Source: Gilliamella sp. App4-10
Lineage (GTDB): Bacteria > Pseudomonadota > Gammaproteobacteria > Enterobacterales > Orbaceae
DNA: 64,000 nucleotides
Direction: 5' to 3'
Assembly: GCF_001690495.1 (NCBI RefSeq)
Contig: NZ_LZGS01000001.1
Location: 1-64,000, forward strand
The stretch's first letter is position 1, and every line of letters begins with the position of its first letter. A program made the translations under genes and the position numbers. Positions 28,038 to 38,634 of the stretch are shown here, one piece after another. The notes under the pieces were generated by a model, which worked only from the letters and a program-made list of their open reading frames with translations, ran no database searches and was not told where the DNA came from.

Positions 28038-29501
28038 ATGCATTTTTCAAATTTTAGAGAATTTTTAGATTATCTTGAGCAGCAAGGTGAATTAAAACGA
28101 ATTACTTTTCCTGTTAATCCTTATCTTGAAATGACCGAAATTGCTGATCGTGTATTACGTAGTGGAGGTCCTGCCTTATTATTCGAAAACCCAATTGGTT
28201 ATGATATGCCTGTTTTATGTAATCTGTTTGGTACCGCCAAACGTGTTGCGATGGGGATGGGGCGGGAAGATACTTCCGCTTTGCGTGAAATCGGTGAGTT
28301 ATTGGCATTTTTGCGTGAACCTGAACCACCCAAAGGCATACGGCAATTTTTTAATGTCTTACCTAAATATAAACAAGTGTTTAATATGTCTGTCAAACAT
28401 CGTTCATCAGCTCCCTGCCAAGAGGTGATTTTTAAGGATGATGAAGTGGATTTGACACGTTTACCTATTATGCATTGCTGGCCCGATGATGTGGCACCGC
28501 TGTTATCTTGGGGACTGACTATTACTAAAGGTCCTTATAAAGATCGGCAAAATTTGGGTATTTATCGCTTGCAGCTTTTAGGCAAAAATAAATTAATTAT
28601 GCGCTGGCTTTCGCATCGTGGCGGGGCACTTGATTTTGCAGAGTGGCAACAAGCAAATCCTAATCAAAAATTCCCTGTTAGCGTTGTGATTGGTGCTGAT
28701 CCTGCAACCATTTTAGGTGCAGTGACACCGGTTCCAGACACTTTATCCGAATACGCTTTTTCTGGATTATTACGCGGTAGTCGAACCGAAGTGGTGAAAT
28801 CGTTATCAAACGATTTAGACGTTCCAGCTAGTGCAGAAATCGTGCTTGAAGGTTATATCGACCCTAATGAGTTAGCATCAGAAGGTCCGTATGGTGATCA
28901 CACCGGTTATTATAATGAAGTTGAGCAATTTGCCGTATTTACCGTGACACATTTAACTCGTCGTAAAGATGCGATTTATCATTCAACCTATACCGGTAGG
29001 CCGCCAGATGAACCCGCGGTAATGGGTCTTGCATTGAATGAAGTCTTTATACCGATTTTACAAAAACAATTTCCTGAAATTGTCGATTTTTATTTACCCC
29101 CCGAAGGATGTTCATACCGTATTGCGATTGTGACAATTAAAAAACAATATTCAGGACATGCTAAACGCGTCATGATGGGAGTTTGGTCTTATTTGCGGCA
29201 ATTTATGTATACAAAATTTGTGATTGTCTGTGACGATGATATTAATGCTCGTGATTGGAAAGATGTTATGTGGGCTATTTCCACGCGTATGGATCCTCAT
29301 CGAGATACCACTTTTATTGATAATACGCCTATCGATTATTTAGACTTTGCTTCGCCGATATCTGGATTGGGCTCTAAAATGGGCTTGGATGCGACCAATA
29401 AATGGCCGGGTGAAACCAATCGTGAATGGGGAAAAATTATCAAGAAAGATCCTAAAGTTGTTGCTCGCATTGATGAAATTTGGGATGAACTTGGTTTATA
29501 G
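28038..29501 (+). CDS. ubiD: UbiD, 4-hydroxy-3-polyprenylbenzoate decarboxylase
   Basis: The prenyl-FMN-dependent decarboxylase of ubiquinone synthesis, 487 aa. It matches E. coli UbiD closely: [21 protein letters not shown]-like opening, [20 protein letters not shown], the active-site region [14 protein letters not shown]...[11 protein letters not shown] with catalytic Glu, [12 protein letters not shown] and [18 protein letters not shown]. It needs the UbiX cofactor. Ubiquinone synthesis implies a quinone pool despite the reduced complex I and Frd loci in this window. It appears monocistronic with its own leader. Confidence 0.96.
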   Translation: MHFSNFREFLDYLEQQGELKRITFPVNPYLEMTEIADRVLRSGGPALLFENPIGYDMPVLCNLFGTAKRVAMGMGREDTSALREIGELLAFLREPEPPKGIRQFFNVLPKYKQVFNMSVKHRSSAPCQEVIFKDDEVDLTRLPIMHCWPDDVAPLLSWGLTITKGPYKDRQNLGIYRLQLLGKNKLIMRWLSHRGGALDFAEWQQANPNQKFPVSVVIGADPATILGAVTPVPDTLSEYAFSGLLRGSRTEVVKSLSNDLDVPASAEIVLEGYIDPNELASEGPYGDHTGYYNEVEQFAVFTVTHLTRRKDAIYHSTYTGRPPDEPAVMGLALNEVFIPILQKQFPEIVDFYLPPEGCSYRIAIVTIKKQYSGHAKRVMMGVWSYLRQFMYTKFVIVCDDDINARDWKDVMWAISTRMDPHRDTTFIDNTPIDYLDFASPISGLGSKMGLDATNKWPGETNREWGKIIKKDPKVVARIDEIWDELGL

Positions 29502-29794
29502 TATATGTGGAGCATATTGTTTATTAAAGGAAAAATCAATAAATTGACGGTGCGTAGTACAGAAAAAATGAAGGTAATAATATAGATATAGTGGTTCAAT
29601 ACTAACCAAATTATTACTATCTATCTATATTGTACAATAGAATTACATAATACATTGATTAATAAAATTATATATATATGATTTCTAATTTTCATTATAT
29701 AAATAGCTTAACCCAAATAAGTATTAAACAAAAACTATTCCCTTGAGCTTCATTTATGTATAATTATTGGCAATGTTATAATGATTTAAAAAAT

Positions 29795-30859
29795 ATGAAA
29801 AAAATTAAAATACTATTAATAATATTGTTATCCATTTCTTATAGTGCAATGGCTGCAATTTATAAGACCCAATCTGACGATACTCAATTAAAGCTTAAAG
29901 ATTCAGATTCATTACTTCCTTCTTTGCGTTTGTCAGCAGAAAAAGGAAATGCAGAAGCTCAATACTCATTAGGAAATATTTATAAACAAGGATTGGGTGT
30001 TGAAGTAAGTGACGTTCGAGCTTTTTTCTGGTATAAAAAAGCTGCAGAGCAAGGGCTTGCCAAAGCACAAAACAATTTAGCGTTTATGTATCAAAGCGGA
30101 TTAGGAACCAAGCGTGATTTAAACGAAGCAGTTAAATATTTTAAATTAGCAGCTGATCAAAATTATGCCTTGGCTAAATATAATTTAGCTTTAATGTATC
30201 AAGAAGGTGAAGGCGTAGAAAAAAACACATTAATTGCAATTGACTATTTTACACAAGCAGGTGATGAAGATATTTATGACGCTTATTTAAACCTGGGTAT
30301 GATCTATTTTTTTGGTGATGGCGTACCCGAAGATCGCATGACAGCGGCTGATTGGTTTAGTAAAGCTGCAAAAGATAATATTCCCGAAGCGCAATATTAT
30401 TTGGGGCTAATGTCAGAAAATGGTGAGGGTCTGACACAAGATTATATGGCGGCTAGCTATTTTTATACACAAGCGGCAGAACGAGGGCATGTGCTGGCTA
30501 TGTATAATTTAGCCATTATGTATGCAACAGGCACAGGAACCAAACCTGACAATACGCAAGCTGCCTATTGGTTTACTAAAGCTGCTGAAGCAGGCAATGC
30601 TGATGCTCAATATAATATTGGCGTGATGTATGATGTAGGTGGTGGTGTTGCTAAAGACGAGAAAAAAGCTGTTGAATGGTATCTAAAAGCGGCAGAGCAA
30701 GGCAGTGTTGATGCCCAATATAATTTGGGGGTGAAATATTTAGAAGGTGTAGCTGTTGATAAAGATCAAGAGCGTGCTATCTATTGGTTTACTAAAGCTA
30801 GCGAGCAAGAGGACCCAGACGCTAAAGCTTATTTAGAACGACTATTACCTAAAAAATAA
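29795..30859 (+). CDS. Sel1-repeat (TPR-like) secreted protein
   Basis: A signal peptide (MKKIKILLIILLSISYSAMA) is followed by about eight Sel1-like repeats of 36 residues. The repeat pattern is A.AQYNLG.MY..G.GV..D...A..W..KAAEQG, spanning roughly residues 45-350 of the protein. Sel1 proteins are periplasmic or cell-surface scaffolds; the partner cannot be told from sequence. An in-frame ATG 13 codons upstream (29756) is disfavoured because it would mask the signal peptide. It is monocistronic. A short hairpin plus T-run follows the stop. Confidence 0.85.
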   Translation: MKKIKILLIILLSISYSAMAAIYKTQSDDTQLKLKDSDSLLPSLRLSAEKGNAEAQYSLGNIYKQGLGVEVSDVRAFFWYKKAAEQGLAKAQNNLAFMYQSGLGTKRDLNEAVKYFKLAADQNYALAKYNLALMYQEGEGVEKNTLIAIDYFTQAGDEDIYDAYLNLGMIYFFGDGVPEDRMTAADWFSKAAKDNIPEAQYYLGLMSENGEGLTQDYMAASYFYTQAAERGHVLAMYNLAIMYATGTGTKPDNTQAAYWFTKAAEAGNADAQYNIGVMYDVGGGVAKDEKKAVEWYLKAAEQGSVDAQYNLGVKYLEGVAVDKDQERAIYWFTKASEQEDPDAKAYLERLLPKK

Positions 30860-31203
30860 GAAAGCATTGCTTTTTTAGATGGTTGACAGACCTCGATATC
30901 ATTCAGGGGATTATTTTTTATTGGGATGCTATCAAAAAAGAATTAAAAATACGCTATCGTCTACCATACCTTTTTGTTCATTGTGATAATAATGTGCTGT
31001 GTTTGATTAGTCATAACGGCGATATTTTTGGATAGTTGTTTTATCAATTCATACCTGTCTGGTAGTAAAAATATCGGTGCTTTTGGAGCTATTATAAATA
31101 TACTTCCTTTTGATTTCCCTCTTGATATATCAATCTATTATCAGCACTTGTTTTTTGCCCCATATTACATCAATAAATGATCTTTGTTAAAAAACAAAAA
31201 AAA

Positions 31204-31248
31204 TAAAAACTCAAATAAAATCAATGCGTTTCCTGACGATTTTTTATT
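31204..31248 (+). repeat. Second repeat type, copy a (related to 62647)
   Basis: TCAAATAAAATCAATG followed by TTTCCTGACGATTTTTTATT. A near-identical block is at 62647-62690. The CCTGA-N3-TTTTTT core resembles that of the other intergenic repeat family. Confidence 0.45.
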
Positions 31249-31369
31249 GGCAATAAGATCGCTTTTTGTTCGGTGGAGCGAATTTATATTTGATACAGTT
31301 GGATTTAGAATATTTGAGTATTTTCGACATTGAGCAATAGCTTTGGCTATTTTATACATCAATGAGATC

Positions 31370-31397
31370 AAAGAACTCGTTAAAAAGCGAGTTCTTT
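31370..31397. terminator. Hairpin downstream of ppc
   Basis: AAAGAACTCG and CGAGTTCTTT form a perfect 10-bp stem with an 8-nt loop, 30 nt beyond the ppc stop on the opposite strand. The arms contain A/T-runs but no long T-tract follows. Confidence 0.7.
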
Positions 31398-31426
31398 GTT
31401 AACAACAGAAAAAGCATTGAACTTTT

Positions 31427-34072
31427 TTAACCTGAGTTTCGCATACCAGCTGCAATTCCAGAAATAGTAATCATTAATCCCTGTTCTACTATGATATTTC
31501 CGTTATCGCTGTATTTTCGTGAACGACTTAATAACTCAGCTTGTAATAAATTTAATGGTTCAATATAAGTATTACGCAAAGCCACCGACTGTGCTATCCA
31601 CGGTAAATCAGCCATTAAGCTAATATCATCTGTAATGGTTAGCACGGTATTGATATCTTGAGTTAACAAATTTCTTAACTCTTCGCCTAATGGCCATAAA
31701 GCAGGATCAACTAAACGTTGTTCATAATATTCGTGGATGTTTGGTGCCGCTTTGGCATAGACCATTTCAAGCATACCTAATCGGGAATTAAAAAAAGGCC
31801 AATTGTGATACATCTCTTTAAGAAGATTTTGTTTACCATCTGCAATTGCTGCTCTAAGTGCACTACCAGCACCAAGCCAAGACGGTACCATTAAACGGTT
31901 TTGTGTCCAAGCAAAAATCCATGGGATAGCACGTAAACTTTCAATACCACCGCCCGTACGGCGTTTTTGTGGTCTAGAACCAAGTGGTAATCTACCTAAT
32001 TCAGCCTCTGGCGTTACTGCTCTAAAATAATCAACAAACTCAGCACGTTCTCGTACATAACTGCGATAGCAATTGCATGAAAGTTCTGACATTTTATCCA
32101 TGATATCGCGCCATTCTTGTTTGGGTGCTGGCGGTGGCAATAAGTTGGCTTGTAAAATCGCTGATGTATACAGCATTAAACTGCTGAGCGCCACTTCTGG
32201 TAGACCAAGTTTGAAACGAATCATTTCGCCTTGTTCGGTAACTCTAAGCCCGCCTTTTAATGATCCTGGGGGTTGTGAAAGTAGTGCGGCATGCGCTGGT
32301 GCTCCACCTCGACCTATTGAACCGCCTCGCCCGTGGAATAGCACTAAATTAGTATTATATTTTTTAAATAAGCTAACTAATTCTTCTTGCGATCGATATT
32401 GTGCCCAAGAGGCTGCGAGTGTTCCTGCATCTTTAGCCGAGTCAGAGTAGCCTATCATCACCATCTGCTTACCTTGAATTTTATTGCGATACCAAGGAAT
32501 ATCCAGCAGTTTTTGCATCACCGATTTTGCGTTATTTAAGTCTTCTAATGTTTCAAATAACGGTGCAACTGGAATATATTTTTGGCAATCAACAATTTTT
32601 AATAATAAGTAAACGGCTAATATATCAGAAGGGGCTTTAGCCATTGATATGACATATGAAGCAATCGACTCTTCGCCAGCTTTTTTTATTACACGACAAG
32701 TATCTAGTACTTCTTGGACCATTTGATCTGGTTGCCAGTTATAAGGTAATAATGGTCGATTGGATTGTAACTCTGTTAATAAAAATGCTTGTTTTTCTTC
32801 CTCTGACCATTTTGCATAACTACCTAAATTAAGTTCTTTAGTTAATGCGTCAAGTGCCTCGGTGTGTACAGAGCTGTCTTGGCGAATATCTAATCTGACT
32901 AATTGTAAACCAAAAATGTTTATGCGTCGTAAAGTATCAAGTAATGGACCATGGGCTATGGTTGACATGCCATTATCAATTAATGATTCATAGCAGGTAT
33001 AAAGCGGTATCCATAATTGTTCATTTTTAATTAAAATATCACTAGGCGGTAATACTCGTTCATTATTCAGCAAAGCTTCAATATAATTATGAGTGTTAAT
33101 TAAACGTGTTCGTAACTGTTTCATTACAGCTCGATAGGGTTCGGAAAAGGTTTTGTTTTTTTCATCTAACAGATCAATAACTGAATCACTACATTCCGTC
33201 ATTGAAAGTTCACGAACAAGTATTTGAATATCGGCTAAAAATAACTCTATGGCTTTTAATCTAGCTTGTAGCATGACCTTTTCGGTCACTTTTGCTGTCA
33301 CATTTGGATTACCATCACGATCTCCGCCCATCCATGAGGTGAATTTAATAGGCACATGCTCAACAGGTAATTGCTCATCAAAGGCATCTACTAACTGGTC
33401 ATTAAGCTCACGCAAAAATAGAGGCACGCCTTCCCATAAGCTATCTTCAATGACCGAAAATCCCCATTTGGCTTCATCAATGGGAGTAGGGCGTTTTTTG
33501 CGGATTTCATCGGTATACCATGCCTGACAAACTAACTGTTTTAAGCGGCGCATAATTCGTTCTACTTCATAGTCGGCTAAATCATCATGATCCAGTTGAG
33601 ATAAACAGTTATTAATAGCCGTATAGGTATTTATCATGGTTCGGCGATTAATTTCGGTCGGGTGTGCAGTTAGCACTAATTCAATCGATAACTCATTAAT
33701 CGCTTCTGTAATAGTTTGATTTGAAAAATTGAGATTTTTAAGTGTACTAAATAATTCAGTCATTTTTTTGGGGCTACTAGAAGCTTCCCCATGGGGTGAA
33801 ATACCATAATATTCAGCAGCCGTATTAACTAAGTTTAAAAACTGATTAAATGCACGTGCAACATGTAATAAATCATCATCATTAAGGTTTTCAATTAATT
33901 TGAGTAGCTCATTATGTGCTTGGGTGTTTCCTTGTTGAGCTGATTTTGATAATTGTCTTATTTTTTCAACTAAATCAAATGTTTCATTACCGGTGGCGCG
34001 TTTTATCGCATTACCCAGTAAGGTACCTAACATATTGACATTGCTTCGCATTGAGGAGTATTGGTTATTCAT
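31427..34072 (-). CDS. ppc: Ppc, phosphoenolpyruvate carboxylase
   Basis: The anaplerotic enzyme that carboxylates PEP to oxaloacetate, 881 aa (E. coli 883). Catalytic segments are intact: [12 protein letters not shown] with the active histidine (about residues 133-144), [17 protein letters not shown] (about 252-268), [13 protein letters not shown], the glycine loop [19 protein letters not shown] and the C-terminal [10 protein letters not shown]. The end MRN-x-G matches the conserved PEPC terminus. It is monocistronic and divergent from the nuo cluster. In a host with limited respiration it would feed mixed-acid or succinate-directed fermentation. Confidence 0.97.
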   Translation of the reverse strand: MNNQYSSMRSNVNMLGTLLGNAIKRATGNETFDLVEKIRQLSKSAQQGNTQAHNELLKLIENLNDDDLLHVARAFNQFLNLVNTAAEYYGISPHGEASSSPKKMTELFSTLKNLNFSNQTITEAINELSIELVLTAHPTEINRRTMINTYTAINNCLSQLDHDDLADYEVERIMRRLKQLVCQAWYTDEIRKKRPTPIDEAKWGFSVIEDSLWEGVPLFLRELNDQLVDAFDEQLPVEHVPIKFTSWMGGDRDGNPNVTAKVTEKVMLQARLKAIELFLADIQILVRELSMTECSDSVIDLLDEKNKTFSEPYRAVMKQLRTRLINTHNYIEALLNNERVLPPSDILIKNEQLWIPLYTCYESLIDNGMSTIAHGPLLDTLRRINIFGLQLVRLDIRQDSSVHTEALDALTKELNLGSYAKWSEEEKQAFLLTELQSNRPLLPYNWQPDQMVQEVLDTCRVIKKAGEESIASYVISMAKAPSDILAVYLLLKIVDCQKYIPVAPLFETLEDLNNAKSVMQKLLDIPWYRNKIQGKQMVMIGYSDSAKDAGTLAASWAQYRSQEELVSLFKKYNTNLVLFHGRGGSIGRGGAPAHAALLSQPPGSLKGGLRVTEQGEMIRFKLGLPEVALSSLMLYTSAILQANLLPPPAPKQEWRDIMDKMSELSCNCYRSYVRERAEFVDYFRAVTPEAELGRLPLGSRPQKRRTGGGIESLRAIPWIFAWTQNRLMVPSWLGAGSALRAAIADGKQNLLKEMYHNWPFFNSRLGMLEMVYAKAAPNIHEYYEQRLVDPALWPLGEELRNLLTQDINTVLTITDDISLMADLPWIAQSVALRNTYIEPLNLLQAELLSRSRKYSDNGNIIVEQGLMITISGIAAGMRNSG

Positions 34073-34423
34073 TATTTTCTCGTCTTAGTTTTTATTATGC
34101 CTAGGCGCCTTTAAGCTGTATGACTCAAATGTCAATTTTATAGGACAGGTATAATTATTGGTTAGTGTGCTTAAGTTATGTACTTTATAATAATTTTCAT
34201 TTGAATTTAAATAATAAAATTTTATGGTTTTTATTTTTTTTAATCGTTTTAATTATATTTACCATGAAATATCAACCAATAAAAATATTTATTTCATGTT
34301 GAAATGTTTACCACATCACTGTTTGAAAGGTTTAATTTTAGATGAACTGAGTATTTGTAAACTGTATATTAAAATCATTTGGGTATATACTAACAGCATT
34401 ATGCATACATATTGGATTATTTA
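34073..34423. other. Non-coding gap ppc-nuoJ
   Basis: About 350 bp of AT-rich divergent intergenic DNA. A TATAAT occurs near 34150 without a good -35. There is no trace of nuoA-I or nuoH coding sequence. The 66-codon plus-strand frame here has no family resemblance and no ribosome-binding site. Confidence 0.45.
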
Positions 34424-34915
34424 ATGATCGCTGTTTTTTATATCGCGTCGATTATTGCTGTCGTTGCTAGTGTAAAAGTGATTAGTAGCTTACGAGTTGA
34501 TAAAGCAATTTTATATCTTGTTATTTCACTTTTTGCTTCTGCGTTGATATTTATTCTGCTTAATGCATCTTTTTCTGCTGTTTTATATATTCTATTATTT
34601 ATTGGTGGTTCGGTGACTCTTTTTTTACTTGTCGCATCAATTTTGAGAATCAGCGTGGATAAGGTGGAAAACAATAAGCAAGGAATTAGTCCTAAAATTT
34701 GCTTAGAACCATTAATCTTGGCCTTTATTCTACTCGTAGCGCTTATTTATGGAGTAGTAAATGCCAACTATTCAGAAATGAAGGAAACTCATGAATTAAT
34801 GCATGAAATGTCCATATATGCCTACATTTTGATGGCTGAATTAGCCCTGTTTTTATTATTTGGCGCAGCGGTCATTGCTTATCATTTCATGCATCGACTG
34901 TTGTCGGAGAAATAA
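34424..34915 (+). CDS. nuoJ: NuoJ-like complex I membrane subunit
   Basis: A 163-residue membrane protein with five predicted helices. Position and start (MIAVFYIASIIAVVASVKVI) align with E. coli NuoJ. The segment that reads ALEIIVYAGAIMVLF in E. coli is AVLYILLFIGGSVTLF here, so the acidic residue in that helix is lost. It is first gene of a five-gene cluster nuoJKLMN; nuoA-I are absent from the window. The start at 34424 is preferred to an upstream TTG (34412). Function as part of an energy-converting complex is doubtful (see nuoK-nuoM). Confidence 0.82.
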   Translation: MIAVFYIASIIAVVASVKVISSLRVDKAILYLVISLFASALIFILLNASFSAVLYILLFIGGSVTLFLLVASILRISVDKVENNKQGISPKICLEPLILAFILLVALIYGVVNANYSEMKETHELMHEMSIYAYILMAELALFLLFGAAVIAYHFMHRLLSEK

Positions 34916-34916
34916 T

Positions 34917-35219
34917 ATGATTCCACTTATGTATTGTCTTATTCTTGCCTCTATATTATTTGTGATTGGTCTTTTAGGGGTAATGATTCGCCGTAATTTT
35001 TATTTTTTATTACTTAGCCTTATGATTATGAATAATGGTGCTATAGTTGCGCTAGTTGCGGCAAGTAGTTATTGGCAGCAATCTGATGGGCAAGTACTTG
35101 CAATATTAGCGGTAATAACAGCTTTAGCTGAAGTTTGTGTCGGTCTTGCATTAATGGTGAAACTATTCTATCGTCGAAAAATCTTTAATATTGACTCATT
35201 GAGTGAAATGAAAGGATGA
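34917..35219 (+). CDS. nuoK: NuoK-like complex I membrane subunit
   Basis: A 100-residue protein aligned end to end with E. coli NuoK (MIPL start; SEMKG end). GGAG sits 9 nt before the ATG. The buried glutamate Glu72 (in ALAEVCVG) is kept, but the other key glutamate, E. coli Glu36 in IGLEIM, is Met36 here (LSLMIM). In E. coli both glutamates matter for proton translocation, so this subunit probably cannot act normally. It ends 4 nt into nuoL (overlap), giving translational coupling. Confidence 0.86.
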   Translation: MIPLMYCLILASILFVIGLLGVMIRRNFYFLLLSLMIMNNGAIVALVAASSYWQQSDGQVLAILAVITALAEVCVGLALMVKLFYRRKIFNIDSLSEMKG

Positions 35220-37066
35220 ATTTACTTTATTTAACTATTATTGTTCCCTTACTCTCTTTTCTAGTATTGGTTAGCCTAGGAAGACATATTCGATCGATTA
35301 ATGTGATGATTATTGGGATTAGTACTATGCTAATCATTACATTAATTACTGTATTTTCTTGCATCGATTTTAATGCAAATACAGTACCAGACATGATCTT
35401 AGTTTATACTCAACCATTGTGGAATTGGTTTTCAGTGGGTGATTTTACTGTGCCTATTTCTTTAACCTTAGATGGTTTATCGCTAACCTTTTTATCATTA
35501 ATCTCATTCTTCGGTTTATTAATATACTTTTTTGCAGCTTGCTATTTAACGTCAAGAGAGGATATTTATACCTTTTATGCTTATAGCAATTTATTAATTG
35601 CCAGCATATTAACCGTCGTATTAGTTGATAATCTATTTGTTATGTTAATTGGTTGGGAAGGTTTGAGCATAAGTGCTTACTTACTTATTGGTATTTACAA
35701 TAAACAGCCTCGTAATGGTTATGCAGCTGTTAAAGCATTTGTGATTATGCATTTAACCGATATATTTTTAATTATTGCCATATTTTTACTATATCAAACT
35801 TTAGATACCTTAAATATTCGTGAAGTTTTGGAGCAGGCACACGAGAATTTGGCTATTGATTCAGATATCATATTTTGGATAACCTTAATGCTGTTTCTTG
35901 GTGCAATGAGTAAATCAGCCCTATTTCCTATGCATTCATGGTTTACTGAAACAACATTAGCCCCAATGCCTGCATTAGCTTTGTTGCAATCTTCAACAGT
36001 AATTTTAGCAGGGGTATATTTAGTCTTAAGACTTAGTCATTTGTTTATGATGTCGAGCGACGTTCTTGCTATGATAGCGATGATTTCATCATTGACTATA
36101 TTATTTGCTAGCACTATCGCATTAGTACAGTATGATATTAAACGGATTATCACGTATATCAATTTAGCGCAAATTAGTTATTTATTTTATGCTTTTTCAA
36201 CGCAGAGTTGGAATTTATCACTGAATTGCTTAATTAATTATACCGTAACAAGTACTTTGCTGATTTTGGCCTCATCAATTTTAATCAAAAAATGTCAAGG
36301 TGAGCGAGATATTAGCAAATTAGGCGGTTTAATTAAATCTTTTCCGCTGTTGCATGTAGTATTTTTAATAATTATGTTGTCTCTTAGTGCTATGCCTTGG
36401 ATTTCAGCATCATTTTACGTTAAAGGGGATATTATTTGGGGCCTAATGGCTGAAGATAGATTGATATCTGGAACGATTGGTTTGATGGGTATTTTATTTT
36501 CTAGCTTAGGTATTTGGCGTTTAATTTCAATGGTATTTTATCACAAACAAAAACAGCATGAGTTTGCGAAAACTAAATGGATAAGTTATTGCCCGATTTT
36601 CATCTTATTGATATTTACTACAGCTTTGTTCATTTACGTTCCATTGCCGATTCAAGGTATTGTTCCTATGGGTAATATTAAAACCAATGGACAATTATCG
36701 TTCCAGCTATTGTCAGCTGCAGTGACAATATTAAGCTTTTTTATTGCCTATATTTTATACGCACATCGACGAAATAGCGAAGTGCAAGAAGTACTCAATA
36801 CACCAATAATTAAATTCTGTTTACGTTTATGTCATAGTGATTGGCGTTATGATTATTTATTAAACAGTTTATTTGTCAAGCCTTATGTGTATTTAGCCAA
36901 ATTGTTAAAAAAAGATCCCCTAGCTTTATGGGATAATTGGATAATGTGGGGAATCAAAAAAGTAAATTCATTCATCGTTGACCTAGAAAACGGACAAATT
37001 CGGTGGTATATGGTTTCGATGGTTATAGGTAGCATTATCATATTAATGCTACTGATTTTTATTTAA
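35216..37066 (+). CDS. nuoL: NuoL-like antiporter subunit (diverged)
   Basis: A full-length 616-residue NuoL homologue (E. coli 613) that retains the lateral-helix region and ends with the DPLALWDNWI block. By my alignment Glu148 (E. coli E144), Lys233 (K229) and Lys403 (K399) are kept. However E. coli H254 is Gln258, H334 is Cys338, H338 is Tyr342, K342 is Ser346 and D400 is Gly404. These histidines and lysines form the proton path in antiporter-like subunits. The frame is intact, so the gene is either under altered selection or recently relaxed. Confidence 0.86.
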   Translation: MNLLYLTIIVPLLSFLVLVSLGRHIRSINVMIIGISTMLIITLITVFSCIDFNANTVPDMILVYTQPLWNWFSVGDFTVPISLTLDGLSLTFLSLISFFGLLIYFFAACYLTSREDIYTFYAYSNLLIASILTVVLVDNLFVMLIGWEGLSISAYLLIGIYNKQPRNGYAAVKAFVIMHLTDIFLIIAIFLLYQTLDTLNIREVLEQAHENLAIDSDIIFWITLMLFLGAMSKSALFPMHSWFTETTLAPMPALALLQSSTVILAGVYLVLRLSHLFMMSSDVLAMIAMISSLTILFASTIALVQYDIKRIITYINLAQISYLFYAFSTQSWNLSLNCLINYTVTSTLLILASSILIKKCQGERDISKLGGLIKSFPLLHVVFLIIMLSLSAMPWISASFYVKGDIIWGLMAEDRLISGTIGLMGILFSSLGIWRLISMVFYHKQKQHEFAKTKWISYCPIFILLIFTTALFIYVPLPIQGIVPMGNIKTNGQLSFQLLSAAVTILSFFIAYILYAHRRNSEVQEVLNTPIIKFCLRLCHSDWRYDYLLNSLFVKPYVYLAKLLKKDPLALWDNWIMWGIKKVNSFIVDLENGQIRWYMVSMVIGSIIILMLLIFI

Positions 37067-37083
37067 TAAAGGTGTAATCATTC

Positions 37084-38628
37084 ATGTTATTATGGTTTGT
37101 TTTTTTACCTGTAATAGGCGGATTTGTTGGTTGGTTATGCCATGTATGTTTACAAAGAAGTATTGTTTCCGTCAATGCGCAAATTCGTTGGTCAAAATTA
37201 CCAATAACTATCGCATTTACCACTATTTGTCTTACTTTATTGATGGCGATAGTATTATGGATAGATGCCGTAAATTCATTAAAACAAGGAGAAAACTGGA
37301 TAAAGGAAGTTAATCTAGAGTGGATCCCTTTATTAGGCATTCATTTTCATCTTGTTTTAGATGGTTTATCTATGGTTGTTATCACCTCAACATTATTTAT
37401 AGTGTTATTGACTATCGTCTATTCTAGTAAAGAAAGTCTAAACAATATTGGCTTATTTTATTTGTGCCTATTATTTATGACATCAACTATTATGATGTTA
37501 TTTGTAATAAATGACTTATTTTTAATGTTTTTCTTTTGGGAAGCTGTAGCGATCCCTATCTATTTTTTAATCTCTTTATGGGGACGACGAGACTCAAGCT
37601 CACAATTGTGTTTTAATGGGGCCAGCAAATTTTTGATCTATACTCAACTGAGTAGCTTACTTATGCTAATCTCAATTGTGTCGTTAGCCCTAATCAACTG
37701 GAATTTAACAGGTCATTGGACATTTGACTATCAAGACTTAACAAAAACAGCAATTTCAAGTTATACCGAATTTCTACTTATGCTAGGGTTTTTAGCTGCT
37801 TTTATCGTGCGTATTCCTTTTGTTCCCTTTCATGGTTGGTTTATTGATGCCCATATCGAATCTGCGACAACTGGTTCAATGATGATAAGTGGATTATTAC
37901 TTAATACAGCAGCATTTGGTTTATTGCGTTTTGTTATACCTCTTTTTCCTAATGCCTCAAACATGATTATGCCAATTATGTTAGCTTTTGCACTGCTTAC
38001 GATTGTTTATGCCGCCTTACTTGCATTCAATCAAACCGATATTAAAAAGCTAATTGCTTATATTCATATTGCTTTGATGGGATTTATAACCGCAATAATC
38101 TATAGTGGTTCTATTCTTGCTTATCAAGGCGTAGTTATTCAAATGATAGCTATCAATTTAGCAATAGTTGGCATGTTTGTCATTAGTGGATTATTGGCTG
38201 AATGTTATTCAACACGAAATATAAGCCAATTTGTGGGATTGAAAGAACGAGTGCCTTATCTATCTTCGTTTACCTTGTATTTTATATTAGCGGTATTAGG
38301 TATTCCAGGGACAGCTAATTTTGTTGGTAATTATATGATGTTACTTGGTAGTTATAATGTTTTTTCCTTTTACACTATTCTACTAGTCATTAGCTTATTG
38401 TTACTGACTATTTCATTTATTGTACGTATGCAACCAATTTTCTATGGTGTTGCTGATAAAGGAAGGGAAACAAAACGTCTGCTTAGCAAGAAAGATCTTT
38501 TGTTATTATCAAGTATCTTAAGTGCCCTTATTTTTATTGGTTTGTATCCTCAAGTGATTCTTGATATGTCTTATTCTGTCCTGAACCAAACACAACAAAA
38601 CATAACAACAGAGCGAGTGGGAGATTAA
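37084..38628 (+). CDS. nuoM: NuoM-like antiporter subunit (diverged)
   Basis: A 514-residue NuoM homologue (E. coli 509) with 14 helices. The entry glutamate is kept (Glu153, E. coli E144 in FFWE). Five other key positions are changed by my alignment: K234 to Arg243, K265 to Asn274, H322 to Leu331, H348 to Ile357 and E407 to Asn416. This removes most of the proton channel. The overall fold motifs (VPFHGWFIDAH, GTANFVG) are still recognisable. It is co-transcribed with nuoL (17-nt gap) and nuoN (6-nt gap). Confidence 0.86.
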   Translation: MLLWFVFLPVIGGFVGWLCHVCLQRSIVSVNAQIRWSKLPITIAFTTICLTLLMAIVLWIDAVNSLKQGENWIKEVNLEWIPLLGIHFHLVLDGLSMVVITSTLFIVLLTIVYSSKESLNNIGLFYLCLLFMTSTIMMLFVINDLFLMFFFWEAVAIPIYFLISLWGRRDSSSQLCFNGASKFLIYTQLSSLLMLISIVSLALINWNLTGHWTFDYQDLTKTAISSYTEFLLMLGFLAAFIVRIPFVPFHGWFIDAHIESATTGSMMISGLLLNTAAFGLLRFVIPLFPNASNMIMPIMLAFALLTIVYAALLAFNQTDIKKLIAYIHIALMGFITAIIYSGSILAYQGVVIQMIAINLAIVGMFVISGLLAECYSTRNISQFVGLKERVPYLSSFTLYFILAVLGIPGTANFVGNYMMLLGSYNVFSFYTILLVISLLLLTISFIVRMQPIFYGVADKGRETKRLLSKKDLLLLSSILSALIFIGLYPQVILDMSYSVLNQTQQNITTERVGD

Positions 38629-38634
38629 TAACCT

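Larger units (their letters stand above)
30860..31426. other. Non-coding gap sel1 gene-ppc
   Basis: About 570 bp without a supportable gene. A weak terminator (AAAGC-ATT-GCTTTTTT, 30861-30876) follows the Sel1 gene. A repeat-like block lies at 31204-31248, and a strong hairpin at 31370-31397 follows ppc. The 68-codon minus-strand frame in this gap has no ribosome-binding site and no recognisable protein. Confidence 0.45.

Noticed and set aside
31165-31371. 68-codon minus-strand frame in the gap before ppc
   Set aside because: No ribosome-binding site and no recognisable protein, and it overlaps a repeated intergenic block.
34224-34424. 66-codon plus-strand frame before nuoJ
   Set aside because: AT-rich composition, no ribosome-binding site and no family features. 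Checked as a possible nuoI or nuoH remnant and it is not one.
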